Shown here piece by piece: positions 54,106 through 64,000 of a stretch of 64,000 bases of DNA. The DNA comes from Artemisia argyi (Eukaryota > Streptophyta > Magnoliopsida > Asterales > Asteraceae), in the NCBI GenBank assembly GCA_030686995.1, contig CM060704.1, positions 112,040,542-112,104,541 of the forward strand, in the 5' to 3' direction. The notes under the pieces were generated by a model. It did not search any database and was not told the DNA's origin. It saw only the letters and a list, made by a program, of their open reading frames with translations. Every line of letters starts with the position of its first letter. Position 1 is the first letter of the stretch. The translations under genes were made by a program, and so were the position numbers.

Positions 54106-55514
54106 AGATGAGGCGAAAAATGATCCGTTTTTAGGGGGCCATTTAAGCCGGAATTTGAATTTATTTGATCAAATATTGCCCTAAATCGTTCCTTTTGTGA
54201 TTTTAGGTACTTTGGGAGTGAATTCTGGAAAAGGAAGCATTTTGGGACGTTTTTGGTGCATAAAAGTGAGAAAATGGCAAAGTCTTAATTTTCCTTGCTG
54301 GGAACAGTACCTGACGGTGTCAAGAAGGTTTTTATGACGGCGTCAAGAGCAAAAGAGATGACGGCCCAGAGAAAACGTGACGGCGTCAGATAATGGCCGT
54401 CAAAAGTAAATGTGGTGACGGCCCAGAACAAGATTTCACATGACGGCGTCAGATCTGGATCTAGGCAGTCCAAGAATTTTATTGGCGGCGAGATGACGGC
54501 ATCAGAAGTTTCTTCTTGACGCCGTCACCTTTGTAAATCTATATACACTCTTTGTTATTTTCATTCTAGAGAGAGGAGAATTTTAGGGTCGAACTTAATA
54601 AACCCTAACACGACTTTTACAGTATTTTCAAGGGTTTTCACCCCTTGAAACCCTTCTTGTTCAATTGAGATAAGTATCCTTTCAATTCATTCAATATGTC
54701 TATGTGTTGTTTGAATATATCTTACACTTGTCTTGATTTTAACATGCTAGGCTAGATCTCTTGTGTGTTTGCTTAGATTTAATGAAACCTAGATGTTGAT
54801 TATAGGTTGATTGTTTGTTTATAGTTGTAATGGATGAATGATTTCAATGTTAGGCTTAAGAAAACTGGCAGATCTCCATTGTGTAACTTGCTTGAACGTC
54901 TTAAGAAACATGAACCGATGTGTACTAGGTTTTTATGGTTGTATTTAATACATGAGCGAATTCTAGTGATCCCATGTTAGGAGCTTCTTGCAGGCTCGAC
55001 ATAGGAGTGAAGTAGGAGCTTATAGAATTGGGGAAATAAGTACGCCACCCCATGATTGGTATTAAGGAATATAACCCGTCATCCACGCAACTGTAACAAA
55101 CAATTAACCTGTAAAAGATATCTAGGGAGTAGTGAAATCTAAGTAAACACAATTCTCCCATATATTGTTCACACCACTAGTTTAATTAGTTTATTTTCAT
55201 TTCTGTTATTTTATTTTAATTGTATGTTAGTAATTGGGTTAGTTGACTAGCAACTAATTCCACCCATTCCTCTAAAAACCGAGATTTTTACTTGCTTTCC
55301 ATAAAATATAGAAATACAAAAAGAATCATCCCTCACCTCTAGACCTAGTTTTTAGGTTTTCTAATCCTAGCGACACTATTCCTGAGTTGAACGATCAATC
55401 CCCCGGTACTTGTCACTATACTATGCTACAACGATCAGGTACACTGCCTGGTGGGGGTTGTAAGCTTCTCAAGATCCCTCGAGAGGTAAAGCCTAGTGCA
55501 ATTCCCACGCATCA
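54106..55514 (+). repeat. 5' LTR of element C
   Basis: Starts AGATGAGGCG (TGATGAGGCG in the 3' LTR) and ends CCCACGCATCA. The motif array at 54311-54530 is followed by a TATA-like ctatatacac at 54539-54548. Confidence 0.93.
54311..54530 (+). promoter_or_regulatory. TGACG(C/G)CGTCA array upstream of TATA, 5' LTR of C
   Basis: Exact copies at about 54336, 54379, 54439 and 54518, plus variants (tgacggtgtca, tgacggcatca) and TGACGGCC half sites, ending about 10 bases before the TATA box. Confidence 0.6.
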
Positions 55515-55520
55515 AGTTTT

Positions 55521-55538
55521 TGGCGCCGTTGCCGGGGA
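55521..55538 (+). other. Primer-binding site of element C
   Basis: TGGCGCCGTTGCCGGGGA lies six bases after the LTR end, complementary to the tRNA-Asp 3' end (family knowledge). Confidence 0.85.
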
Positions 55539-55680
55539 ATAGTTATTGTCTAGGTTAGGATTTCTTTTTATTAGGTCTACTTGCTAGATTCCTTTCTAGT
55601 AAGATTTTATTTTTTTTTAGGATCTCTTTAGTCTATTTATTTCTTCGTGTTTTTGTTCGTAACTTTTACCATCCGACATC

Positions 55681-57870
55681 ATGGAAGGTGGTAACATCTT
55701 TGAGCCCATCAACCCACTACAACAAGACCACCCACAAAACCCACCACTAGCAAACCAACCTCTTAGGCCCCGAACCCTAGGAGAGTATTCCCGACCTAGC
55801 CACCAAGGCTATCAAAACACTATTGAGCTCACCCAAGGAGCCAATGTGTCTCCTTTGCGATCCGACACCATCCGGTTGGTGCAAAGCGGATGTGCATTCC
55901 ATGGACTTCATTCCGAAGATCCTAATCAACATCTCAAGGACTTCCTTAAAGTCATAGATTCTATAGACCTTGATGTTACAACTAGAGAGTCAACCCGATT
56001 ACGCCTATTCCAATTCTCTCTACGTGATCAAGCTAGTCAATGGCTTGAACGTTTACCCGCGGGATCTATCACCTCATGGGATGATCTCACCACTCGTTTC
56101 CTTGCTCAATTTTTCCCACCAGGGAGAACTACCAAGCTTAGAAATGATATCTTGATGTTCCAACAACGTCAAGGTGAAACTCTATATGAAGCATGGACTC
56201 GTTTCAAGGACTTACTCCAAAAAGTCCCTCATCATGGCATAGATCTTTGGCTCCATGTCCAAATCTTCTATGACCATATCGATCTCTCCACAAGGCGAAC
56301 CATTGACCAATCGGCCGGTGGCAAGCTACGTGATCTAAGTGCGGAAGAATCATGGGAACTCATAGAAGATCTTGCTCTCTATGACAACGAAAGTTGGAAT
56401 GATCCCCGTGATTTGAATAAAACGGTCAAGGCAATATCTTTGCCTTCAAACAATTCTAGCACTCCCGACCGTAGGATCATGGAACTTGAGGACCAAGTCA
56501 AGTTTCTCATGAAATCTTATGAAGCTCCTAAGCCTTCAAGCCAAGTGAACAAAATCACTTCTTCATGCGAATTATGTAGTGGTCCCCATGACACTCGTGA
56601 TTGCGTGGAACTCCCTGGAACAGCTTTTGCAGACTACGCATCTTTGCGTACCGACGAAGCGGGAGATCAGTGGTACACTTTCAAACCCGAGCCAAACCCT
56701 TACGGTGATTCCTACAACCCTTCTTGGAAAAATCACCCAAACCTGAGGTGGAAACAAAACCAAAACAATTCTTCCAATCCGCCTAATCGTTACCAACCAA
56801 ACGGTCCACCCTCCAACCGTACTTTCAGCAACAATCCTTCTAACAACTATGGTAGTACCAACAATATTGAAGGATTGATGTCCAAGTTTATGGCATCTCA
56901 AGAAGCTCGCATAGCTAAGTTTGAAACCGAATTCAATCAACAACAAACAGAGATGACCAATAAGATTGACAACTTGATGAAAGCCCTCAACAACCAAGCA
57001 TTAACTACACCTAGGAAGGACACTAGGGATGCTAATAGCGGAATCCAAACTAAGGACCCCTCGTCATCCAAACACGTCCACTTTGTCAATGCTGTCACCA
57101 TTAAGCCAATAGATAAGGAGATAGAAGAAAGTGACAAGGATGAAGGTGGAGTAGAAACCGAGACTAGGGATGAAATTAAGGAAGTTGAGGTTAATAAGGG
57201 AGAAAAGTTAGAGGAAGTAGAAAACATAGAAGAATACTTTGATAAGTTGCCCACCAATGAGGAACGGGAATATCACAAGGATTTATTCGATGATCCCGAG
57301 ACACCATATATCCTTGGTTTACCCCTTATTAAAGTAGGCAATCCCTCTAACATTAACATACCATGCAACATTGGGCATATGCATGTATGGAAAGCTTATA
57401 TTGATCCTAGGTCTCCTATAAACATCATGACTAGGACTTATTATAATTGGGTAATGAAGAAACAACTTGGTTATAGGATGATGCCTAGTAAGAATTTGAT
57501 AAGTAATTTTGTAGGTAGAGTGAAAGGATTGCATGTGATTGTCGGAAATTTCACTTATGAGACTGACTTTATGATAGTTGGAGACACTCGTCCGGTGATT
57601 GATGATTGCCTAAGTCAAGTAGTGTTCGGAAAACCGTTCGTTGAGGCCACTAAGATGAGTTATGATCCGACTCTAGGCATAGTTAGATTCAAGGATGAGA
57701 ATGATGAGATTGCTTACCAAATGCCCTATAAGATTGAACAATACCGCCTCCTATCGAACATAGAAAAAGAACACAAGCAAGCGATTTACTATAGGAATGA
57801 TGAGGATAGACGTAGAGGAGTAGAGTATGTGATGAATAGGATACTTGGTTTCTACAAAGAATGCTTGTAA
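55681..57870 (+). CDS. Element C Gag with degenerate retropepsin-like C-terminus
   Basis: A single 729-residue ORF. Residues ~73-200 form the retrotrans_gag capsid domain (FHGLHSEDPNQHLKDFLKV, QFSLRDQASQWLERLPAGSI, RFLAQFFPPGRTTKLRNDIL, EAWTRFKDLLQKVPHHGI). A variant zinc knuckle CELCSGPHDTRDC starts at C296. An Asn-rich linker, a coiled-coil-like segment (~400-445) and an acidic stretch (~490-540) follow. Residues ~560-690 match the ORFs of A and B: IPCNIGHMHVWKAYIDPRSPINIM with Asp575, NFVGRVKGLHVIVGNF, DFMIVGD and VVFGKPFVEATK. Asp-Pro-Arg-Ser replaces the protease DT/SG triad, so catalysis is doubtful. The stop at 57868 falls where element B reads on; the downstream frame (LGPEYKTSIGDDLESETNDE) still matches B, so the C-terminus is probably truncated by a recent stop. 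Confidence 0.9.
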   Translation: MEGGNIFEPINPLQQDHPQNPPLANQPLRPRTLGEYSRPSHQGYQNTIELTQGANVSPLRSDTIRLVQSGCAFHGLHSEDPNQHLKDFLKVIDSIDLDVTTRESTRLRLFQFSLRDQASQWLERLPAGSITSWDDLTTRFLAQFFPPGRTTKLRNDILMFQQRQGETLYEAWTRFKDLLQKVPHHGIDLWLHVQIFYDHIDLSTRRTIDQSAGGKLRDLSAEESWELIEDLALYDNESWNDPRDLNKTVKAISLPSNNSSTPDRRIMELEDQVKFLMKSYEAPKPSSQVNKITSSCELCSGPHDTRDCVELPGTAFADYASLRTDEAGDQWYTFKPEPNPYGDSYNPSWKNHPNLRWKQNQNNSSNPPNRYQPNGPPSNRTFSNNPSNNYGSTNNIEGLMSKFMASQEARIAKFETEFNQQQTEMTNKIDNLMKALNNQALTTPRKDTRDANSGIQTKDPSSSKHVHFVNAVTIKPIDKEIEESDKDEGGVETETRDEIKEVEVNKGEKLEEVENIEEYFDKLPTNEEREYHKDLFDDPETPYILGLPLIKVGNPSNINIPCNIGHMHVWKAYIDPRSPINIMTRTYYNWVMKKQLGYRMMPSKNLISNFVGRVKGLHVIVGNFTYETDFMIVGDTRPVIDDCLSQVVFGKPFVEATKMSYDPTLGIVRFKDENDEIAYQMPYKIEQYRLLSNIEKEHKQAIYYRNDEDRRRGVEYVMNRILGFYKECL

Positions 57871-58009
57871 CTAGGTCCGGAATACAAAACTAGTATAGGA
57901 GATGACCTAGAGAGTGAAACCAACGATGAGGTCACACAGTAACCCATGACCTTGTGTCTAGCTACAAGACTCGTAAATAAAGAAAAGCGCTTCTTGGGAG
58001 GCAACCCAT

Positions 58010-60384
58010 GATTTGTGTGATTTTTATTTTGTTTGATTGTTATTTGTTTCCGTATGCATGCTTTATTTTTATTGTTGGTAGATCGTGTTTCAAACTAAAA
58101 TGGTGAAAATACTTTATTTTGTCGTTTGGCTTAGTCTTAACTTCATCCAAAGGTATTTCGCAAAAGATAAGTGTAAGGGGAAACCCCAAATATATTTTTA
58201 AGAAACAAACTCGATCATGATTCTCCACAATATTAAACGAACATGTATATTCGTATTTGTTAGAGTCAAATGCTTGTATCGAGTAATAATGATGTTTTGC
58301 AGGATTTTCCAGGAAGTAGGACAAAGTTTTTCCAGAAATTTTCCGGAAACTTAACATAAGAATTTCTGCAGGTCACTTCTGACGGCATCAGGAAGAAATT
58401 CCTGACGGCGTCACGGGTAAAAATCTGGAAATTTTACCAGTTTTGTTTTTCTAACGGAGTCTTAAAGTTTTTTTTTCAAATCTTTAGTTTTATAATCTCC
58501 AGGGAATCTGCAAACATCATTCCATAAGCATTATACCTTACTTTGTTTTTTAGGATTTGTTATCATATATAGATTGCCGCCGATTTTACGTGAGGTAGCC
58601 TTGTTTGTTTTCTCAGGTTTAACAGGTTATGTATGACAAGAAGATGATTTATATTTCTGGAAGGGAAGCTTTGATTGTTCATTTTCTTGGAGGAAGATAT
58701 AACCTTGTTACCATACTATCCATACCGAGCGAATCAGGGGAGTATTTGATTTCATTCTTTTACCTGTTTTACTTTTACAATCTTTAATTGAACATTGGGG
58801 ACAATGTTCATCCTAAGTGTAAGGGGAGGGTAAAATGATGATACCTTATAGTATAAACTTTCACTTGAGTTTGTTTGTTTGATGGTAGGTGTGTAATAAA
58901 ACTATGAGAAATACTTGTTAGTGTAATTTTAGCGCCAAATTTAAAATTTTTTTCAACATTTAGGAGTGAAACTTTAGCCTTAGCAAGCGTCTCATGGATA
59001 GGAGTCTTATGACTAGCACAAAACCGTACTATTCAGAAAAATTTTCCACCCAAATATGTGAGGTTCGCCTTTAGATTTGATAGGAAAAGCATTTATTATT
59101 AGTGCTTATGAGTGTACCGGTAGCATTTAGATTCTAGAACTTGCGTTAGTGATGCATCCCGAGACCGCTAGTGAGACTACATTCGTGTAGTAGGATTTAC
59201 TACATGATAAGAGGCATTAGGATTACCCTTGTGTTAAACTCGTATCATAATTATTTGACCATTTAAGTCATATTACTTGGCTGTTGTACTCATTTTTAGT
59301 ACATGAAACCCCTAGTACACCCCTCCGAGCCTATCTTTTCGTTTCTAACTTTAAGCATCTTACTTAAAGGAAGAATTTGTTACACCCCACTTAAATGTAC
59401 ACCCAAATCCCCTTAGCCTTCCGTGTATGCATTCATCTTTAGTGCATTATTGTTATTTGTTTAAACCCTTAGTTAATTATCTAATTGATTACATGGTTGC
59501 TAAGTCGAGTCATATCCTAGTACATATTGTTTTGGGACGATTGGGACTCATGGGTAAAGTACTTATTTTATGGAGTAATGGGGAAGAACATCATTTTTTT
59601 AACCCCATATTTGCGTTAATCTTAAAAGTACTCCAAGTGTTTTGATTATCTTAATTCGAGTCATTAGAAGTACTTTATTATAAAGTATGTAAAAATTCAA
59701 GTGTAAGGGGAATGTTCATTCCCTATGATGTATTATTTTGGATGGTAGGGTAAGAGTGTATGCAAAAAAAAGAAAAAAAAAAGAAAAAAAAATCAAGAAA
59801 AAGAAAAAAAATAGAAAAAGAAAAGAGAAAAAAACGTACGGACTACCATCCCGTTTCATTCTATGTTTATTTTATGTTTTTGTATTTTTCTTTTATTAGC
59901 TTAAGTCGAGTCTAGTCTTGGCTTAGCAACACCATATTGTACATGTAATTAACCAAGATTATTAACTCGCCACCAGCAAAGATTGCCTATATCCAACAAA
60001 ACCGTGTATTCCATATCCCTACACCTAACGTTACAACCCTTTAAAAGACCTCTTTGATAGTTTATCCTAGGTGCTTACGCCATGTGGTGGAGGTTTGATC
60101 CTTTCCCAAGCCTATGGTAATCTATTTTGCTATGACAGGTAGTGAGAGATGTTTTCCATTTCCTTATTGTAATATATACTTTATTACACCCGAGAGATGT
60201 GAGTATCTAGACACTATTTGTGAGGTGCTAGTATATGACCTCCGTGCTTGTCTTTGGTCTTTAGTGGAATGATTATTTGTTGTAATTACTTTTATTTTAG
60301 TGTTAAATGACCCCTAACTTGTATTTTGATTAGAATAAAAGCGCATTTGCTTGAGGACAAGCAAATCTCAAGTGCAAGGGTATA
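58010..60384 (+). other. Non-coding 3' tail of element C
   Basis: No gene seen. Polypurine-like motifs AAGTGTAAGGGGA occur at about 58169, 58815 and 59700, and the final version AAGTGCAAGGGTATA ends directly at the 3' LTR (60370-60384), where the plus-strand primer should be. Purine runs lie at 59765-59835. Near-copies of TGACGGCGTCA lie at about 58379 and 58403. Confidence 0.65.
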
Positions 60385-61766
60385 TGATGAGGCGAAAAAT
60401 GATCCATTTTTAAGGGGTCATTTAAGCCAGGATTTGAATTTATTTGATCAAATATTGCCCTAAATCATTCCTTTTGTGATTTTAGGTACCTTGGGAGTGA
60501 ATTCTGGAAAAGGAAGCATTTTGGGACGTTTTTGGAGCATAAAAGTGAAGAAAACGGAAAAGTCTTAATTTTCCTTGCTGGGAATAGTACCTGACGGCGT
60601 CAAGAAGGTTTTTATGACGGCGTAAAGAGCAAAAGAGATGACGGCCCAGAGAAAACGTGACGGAATCGGAACATGGCCGTCAAGATTACACATGACGACG
60701 TCAGATCTGGATCTAGGCAGTTCGAGAATTTTATTGGCGGCGAGATGACGGCGTCAGAAGTTTCTTCTTGACGCCGTCACCTTTGTAAATCTATATATAC
60801 TCTTTTTTATTTTCATTCTAGAGAGAGGAGAATTTTAGGGTCGAACTTAATAAACCCTAACACGACTTTTACAGTATTTTCAAGGGTTTTCACCCATTGA
60901 AACCCTTCATGTTCAATTGAGATAAGTATCCTTTCAATTCATTCAATATGTCTATGTGTTGTTTGAATATATCTTACACTTGTCTTGATTTTAACATGCT
61001 AGGCTAGATCTCTTGTGTGTTTGCTTAGATGTAATGAAACCTAGATGTTGATTATAGGTTGATTGTTTGTTTATAGTTGTAATGGATGAATGATTTCAAT
61101 GTTAGGCTTAAGAAAACTGGCAGATCTCCATTGTGTAACTTGCTTGAACGTCTTAAGAAACATGAACCGATGTGTACTAGGTTTTTATGGTTATATTTAA
61201 TGCATGAGCGAATTCTAGTGATCCCATGTTAGGAGCTTCTTGCAGGCTCGACATAGGAGTGAAGTAGGAGCTTATAGAATTGGGGAAGTAAGTACGCCAC
61301 CCCATGATTGGTATTAAGGAATATAACCCGTCATCCACGCAACTGTAACAAACAATTAACCTGTAAAAGATATCTAGGGAGTAGTGAAATCTAAGTAATC
61401 ACAATTCTCTCATATATTGTTCACACCACTAGTTTAATTAGTTTATTTTCATTTCTGTTATTTTATTTTAATTGTATCTTAGTAATTGGGTTAGTTGACT
61501 AGCAACTAATTCTGCCCATTCCTCTAAAAACCAAGATTTTTACTTGCTTTCCATAAAATATAAAAATACAAAAAGAATCATCCCTTACCTCTAGACCTAG
61601 TTTTTAGGTTTTCTAATCCTAGCGACACTATTTCTGAGTTGAACGATCAATCCCCCGGTACTTGTCACTATACTATACTACAACGATCAGGTACACTGCC
61701 TGGTGGGGGTTGTAAGCTTCTCGAGATCCCTCGAGAGGTAAAGCCTGGTGCAATTCCCACACATCA
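60385..61766 (+). repeat. 3' LTR of element C
   Basis: Starts TGATGAGGCG and ends CCCACACATCA. Slightly shorter than the 5' LTR because part of the motif array (about 60655-60690) is deleted. TATA-like ctatatatac at about 60790. Confidence 0.93.
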
Positions 61767-64000
61767 ATATACGAGGATTCTGTGGCTTGCATTGGACGTT
61801 TGTATATATAAGAAAAATACTTAGAAATATTTTATGGGTTATACCCGATTTAGTAAGTTTCAAAAATAGGTCCGTTTATGCATGTAAAGTGTAACTAAGT
61901 GAGAATTACGTGTGCTACGTGACTCCTAGGCCTTCCAAGATAGAGGCTAGTCACGTTTGTGATTCTACATGATAGTACGTACGTAAATATATACATAGAG
62001 CTTATATACGCTCGATATGAACAAAATATGATGCACGAGACATGTATAACGTGTGATATGAATTGAAAAGAGCTTGAAACAACTTACTACACCTCTAGGG
62101 TGGTAGAGAGTTGAGAGTGAAAGATAGTAATACAAGAACTTGGCATTTTCGACTATAACTCCGAATATATAACGTGTAAATGAACTCGATAGCTTCTTCT
62201 TGATTCCAAACGATCATGCATCAACTCCTGGTCTTCAAGAGATGATTTTTAGGAAGATTAAAGAGTTTGAAAGAGTATGGTGAATGATAGAATCGAGTGA
62301 ATGAACAAGGAGTACATATTGTAACTTTTTATAACTCGTATGGTTCAATTATTTGCAAAGAGACCAATTTCACTATACATGTCAGTTACAATAGGTTCAT
62401 AGGCTGAGTTTTAACATATTATAACATTTGAGAGAGCTTGATATGAGGAGAATGTCCCTTGTGAGTCACTAGCATGTCGACCATCTATTTATTTCCCATA
62501 CAATTTGAGAAATCGTGTATCATTGGGTTATAGCTGATCATACTTAACATTTAAACATGATATCATGTTACAAACGTTACTAAGAACTATTAGAAACAAT
62601 CGGGAATCAAAACGGTTAAGAAATGAATTTATTATATACGATCGGGTTGGATTTTTGGTCAATCACTTTGCCCCTTAAAAACGTATCATTACTCGACTTA
62701 TGGAGCTGAGATTCGATACACTAATAGTTGGCTAGGTGAGAAACGAGGTGGTGAAATAATATACATGAGTCGTGTGTAAAAATCAAAAATACTGGAGTCG
62801 TTTTGGAGCTTGATACTAGTCGATAAATGTGAAATATTATGGGTTTGGAGTTGGGCTTGAAATCTTGGGCTGATGAATAGTGAATTCGATTTGGGCTGGA
62901 AAGATTAAGGGCCCGATTTGGTTTAAGTTAGGATTAGGAATTATAATTAGTATTAAGTAAAATGTTTTGGTCTCGAGTAACGTGTCGAGGGTTGGTTCCG
63001 TCATTTCGTGAATTATATTATATCGTGATAACGACTAATTAATATAATAAGAAAATTTTCAAAATTTTCTGTAAAAATGGTGATTAAAATAATGATAGAG
63101 ATTAATATATAATTAACCGTTGTTAACTATATGGATTTTTGCAGGGTTTTATAGTACCCACGTGTCATTCTGAATTTCGTCCCGAAATTCAAGTTTAACG
63201 TGATTACTGGAGTAGAGAATTTTGGTCAGAGGGTTGTCGAGAGATTTTTATTCCAAAAATTAAGGAAACGTGATTCAGTTAGATTTACCTGTACTAAACA
63301 AGACAAAGTAACTGATGTATTTAAGGGCTGTGAATATTGAAAATAGTGATCCTGAATAGTGGAAAATTTATGGCTAGTGAACAATATTCTAACGGTCGGG
63401 AATAGTGAATTCCAACGGGCATGAATAGTGTTCCAACGGTTATATTTTAGCCTATAAATACCCATCTCTAATTTCCATTTTTTCCATCAACCATTTTCTT
63501 CTTATTTCACATCTCAAAATGCCGCACCTCATCACTATACTAGCGATTGTATATGTCGTCCTTGCCTCTATCTACTTAGCGTATATTCCAGATGAAGGCT
63601 TTGGATTCTTGGTCGCGATCTTGATGTTTGTCGTACTCCTCACGGTCCTAGCCATTACCGTAGACAAGAAATGGGGGTAATAATCTTGAGCTAGAGTTTT
63701 CCTTCTTGTACTTTTGTTGGTTTTTCATCATAATGATGATGAGATAAGATAGGTATTTATTGTGGTTTGTTCAATGTAATACTTATCAACAGTTCATTTT
63801 AGCTCTATATTTTGCTTTTGAATGAAGATTGTTATTTAGAAATTTGAAAATATAACTGTTCCTTTCATAACATAATTCTTCCTAAATTAGACATAGTTGA
63901 TCAGGCTATGTATAATTGAGGACTAATGATGTGATGTTTGGCTTAATCATATGTTTCTATAAATTGTTTTAGATGGTGTTCAACGTGTCGTTTCCATACT
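61767..64000 (-). repeat. Element D LTR copy 3, right part (runs off the window)
   Basis: Continues the LTR after element C and matches 39059-41160 of copy 1. It contains about 140 bases (62500-62640) absent from copy 1; the missing piece is bounded by atac in both. The LTR end lies beyond 64000. Confidence 0.75.
63519..63680 (+). CDS. 53-residue hydrophobic microprotein ORF inside LTR (copy 3)
   Basis: Second copy of the ORF at 40677-40838, with the same TATAAATA (63453-63460) and leader. Compared with copy 1 it has three amino-acid changes (Cys to Ser, Ala to Val, Ile to Lys) and one visible silent change, so there is no sign of strong purifying selection. Two predicted membrane segments. 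Function unknown. Confidence 0.35.
   Translation: MPHLITILAIVYVVLASIYLAYIPDEGFGFLVAILMFVVLLTVLAITVDKKWG

Larger units (their letters stand above)
54106..61766 (+). mobile_element. Element C: complete non-autonomous LTR retrotransposon with gag, TSD ATATA
   Basis: 5' LTR 54106-55514, primer site, gag-type ORF 55681-57870, non-coding tail, 3' LTR 60385-61766. Flanked by ATATA at 54101-54105 and 61767-61771. The empty site is preserved in LTR copy 1 (aaagatatacgaggattc at about 39059), which proves the boundaries. The first base of the 5' LTR is A instead of T. No reverse transcriptase or integrase. It is the only member of the A/B/C set here with a Gag domain. Confidence 0.95.

Noticed and set aside
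56572..56997. 141-codon open frame opposite the element C Gag
   Set aside because: Antisense shadow of the Gag ORF.
55681..57870. Considered as a host gene because of its length
   Set aside because: It lies between LTRs with a primer site and has a retrotrans_gag domain, so it is retrotransposon-encoded.

Overview
The window is nuclear DNA of a flowering plant. It holds genes with many small GT-AG exons, chloroplast and plant-only gene families (3-isopropylmalate dehydrogenase, an F-box protein, a ROP GTPase) and dense nested transposons. No ribosomal or transfer RNA gene, operon or CRISPR array was seen. The Gag and retrotransposon families look like those of asterids, most likely Asteraceae; this is an inference from remembered families, not a search.

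Three host genes sit in the middle 18 kb. A complete 11-exon 3-isopropylmalate dehydrogenase gene (13957-19142, +; leucine biosynthesis) carries transposon debris in intron 1 and a Stowaway-like MITE in its promoter. A four-exon F-box gene (25917-27845, +) faces a seven-exon type-I ROP small GTPase gene (29191-31577, -). Their surroundings hold MITEs, two Helitron-like ends, copia fragments and a long foldback.

The left part (1-13.7 kb) is a broken Mutator-like element (MULE). It has a GRF zinc-finger gene reading in from the left and a MuDR-type transposase fragment reading in from the right. It is interrupted by a 3.6-kb LTR-like unit with a CAGTG target duplication, a Ty3/gypsy RT-RNaseH-integrase fragment, and a non-autonomous LTR element (A).

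The right part (34.9-64 kb) is a nest: a Ty1/copia relic is entered by a mariner-like element (DD39D transposase), which is entered by a long-LTR Ty3/gypsy element (D, Tekay-like). D is in turn entered by two members of the element A family (B at 43065-49578 with TSD CTTCA, and C at 54106-61766 with TSD ATATA). The mariner-plus-LTR block is duplicated (36.7-41.4 kb and 51.0-64 kb).

The most interesting system is the A/B/C family. These are LTR retrotransposons with a tRNA-Asp-type primer site, about 1.4-kb LTRs, no reverse transcriptase or integrase, and a single ORF. The shared part of that ORF is a retropepsin-like fold that has lost its DT/SG motif, while the N-terminal part differs in each copy. 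Their LTRs carry arrays of the near-palindrome TGACG(C/G)CGTCA directly upstream of the TATA box, resembling stacked TGA-type bZIP (as-1-like) half sites.
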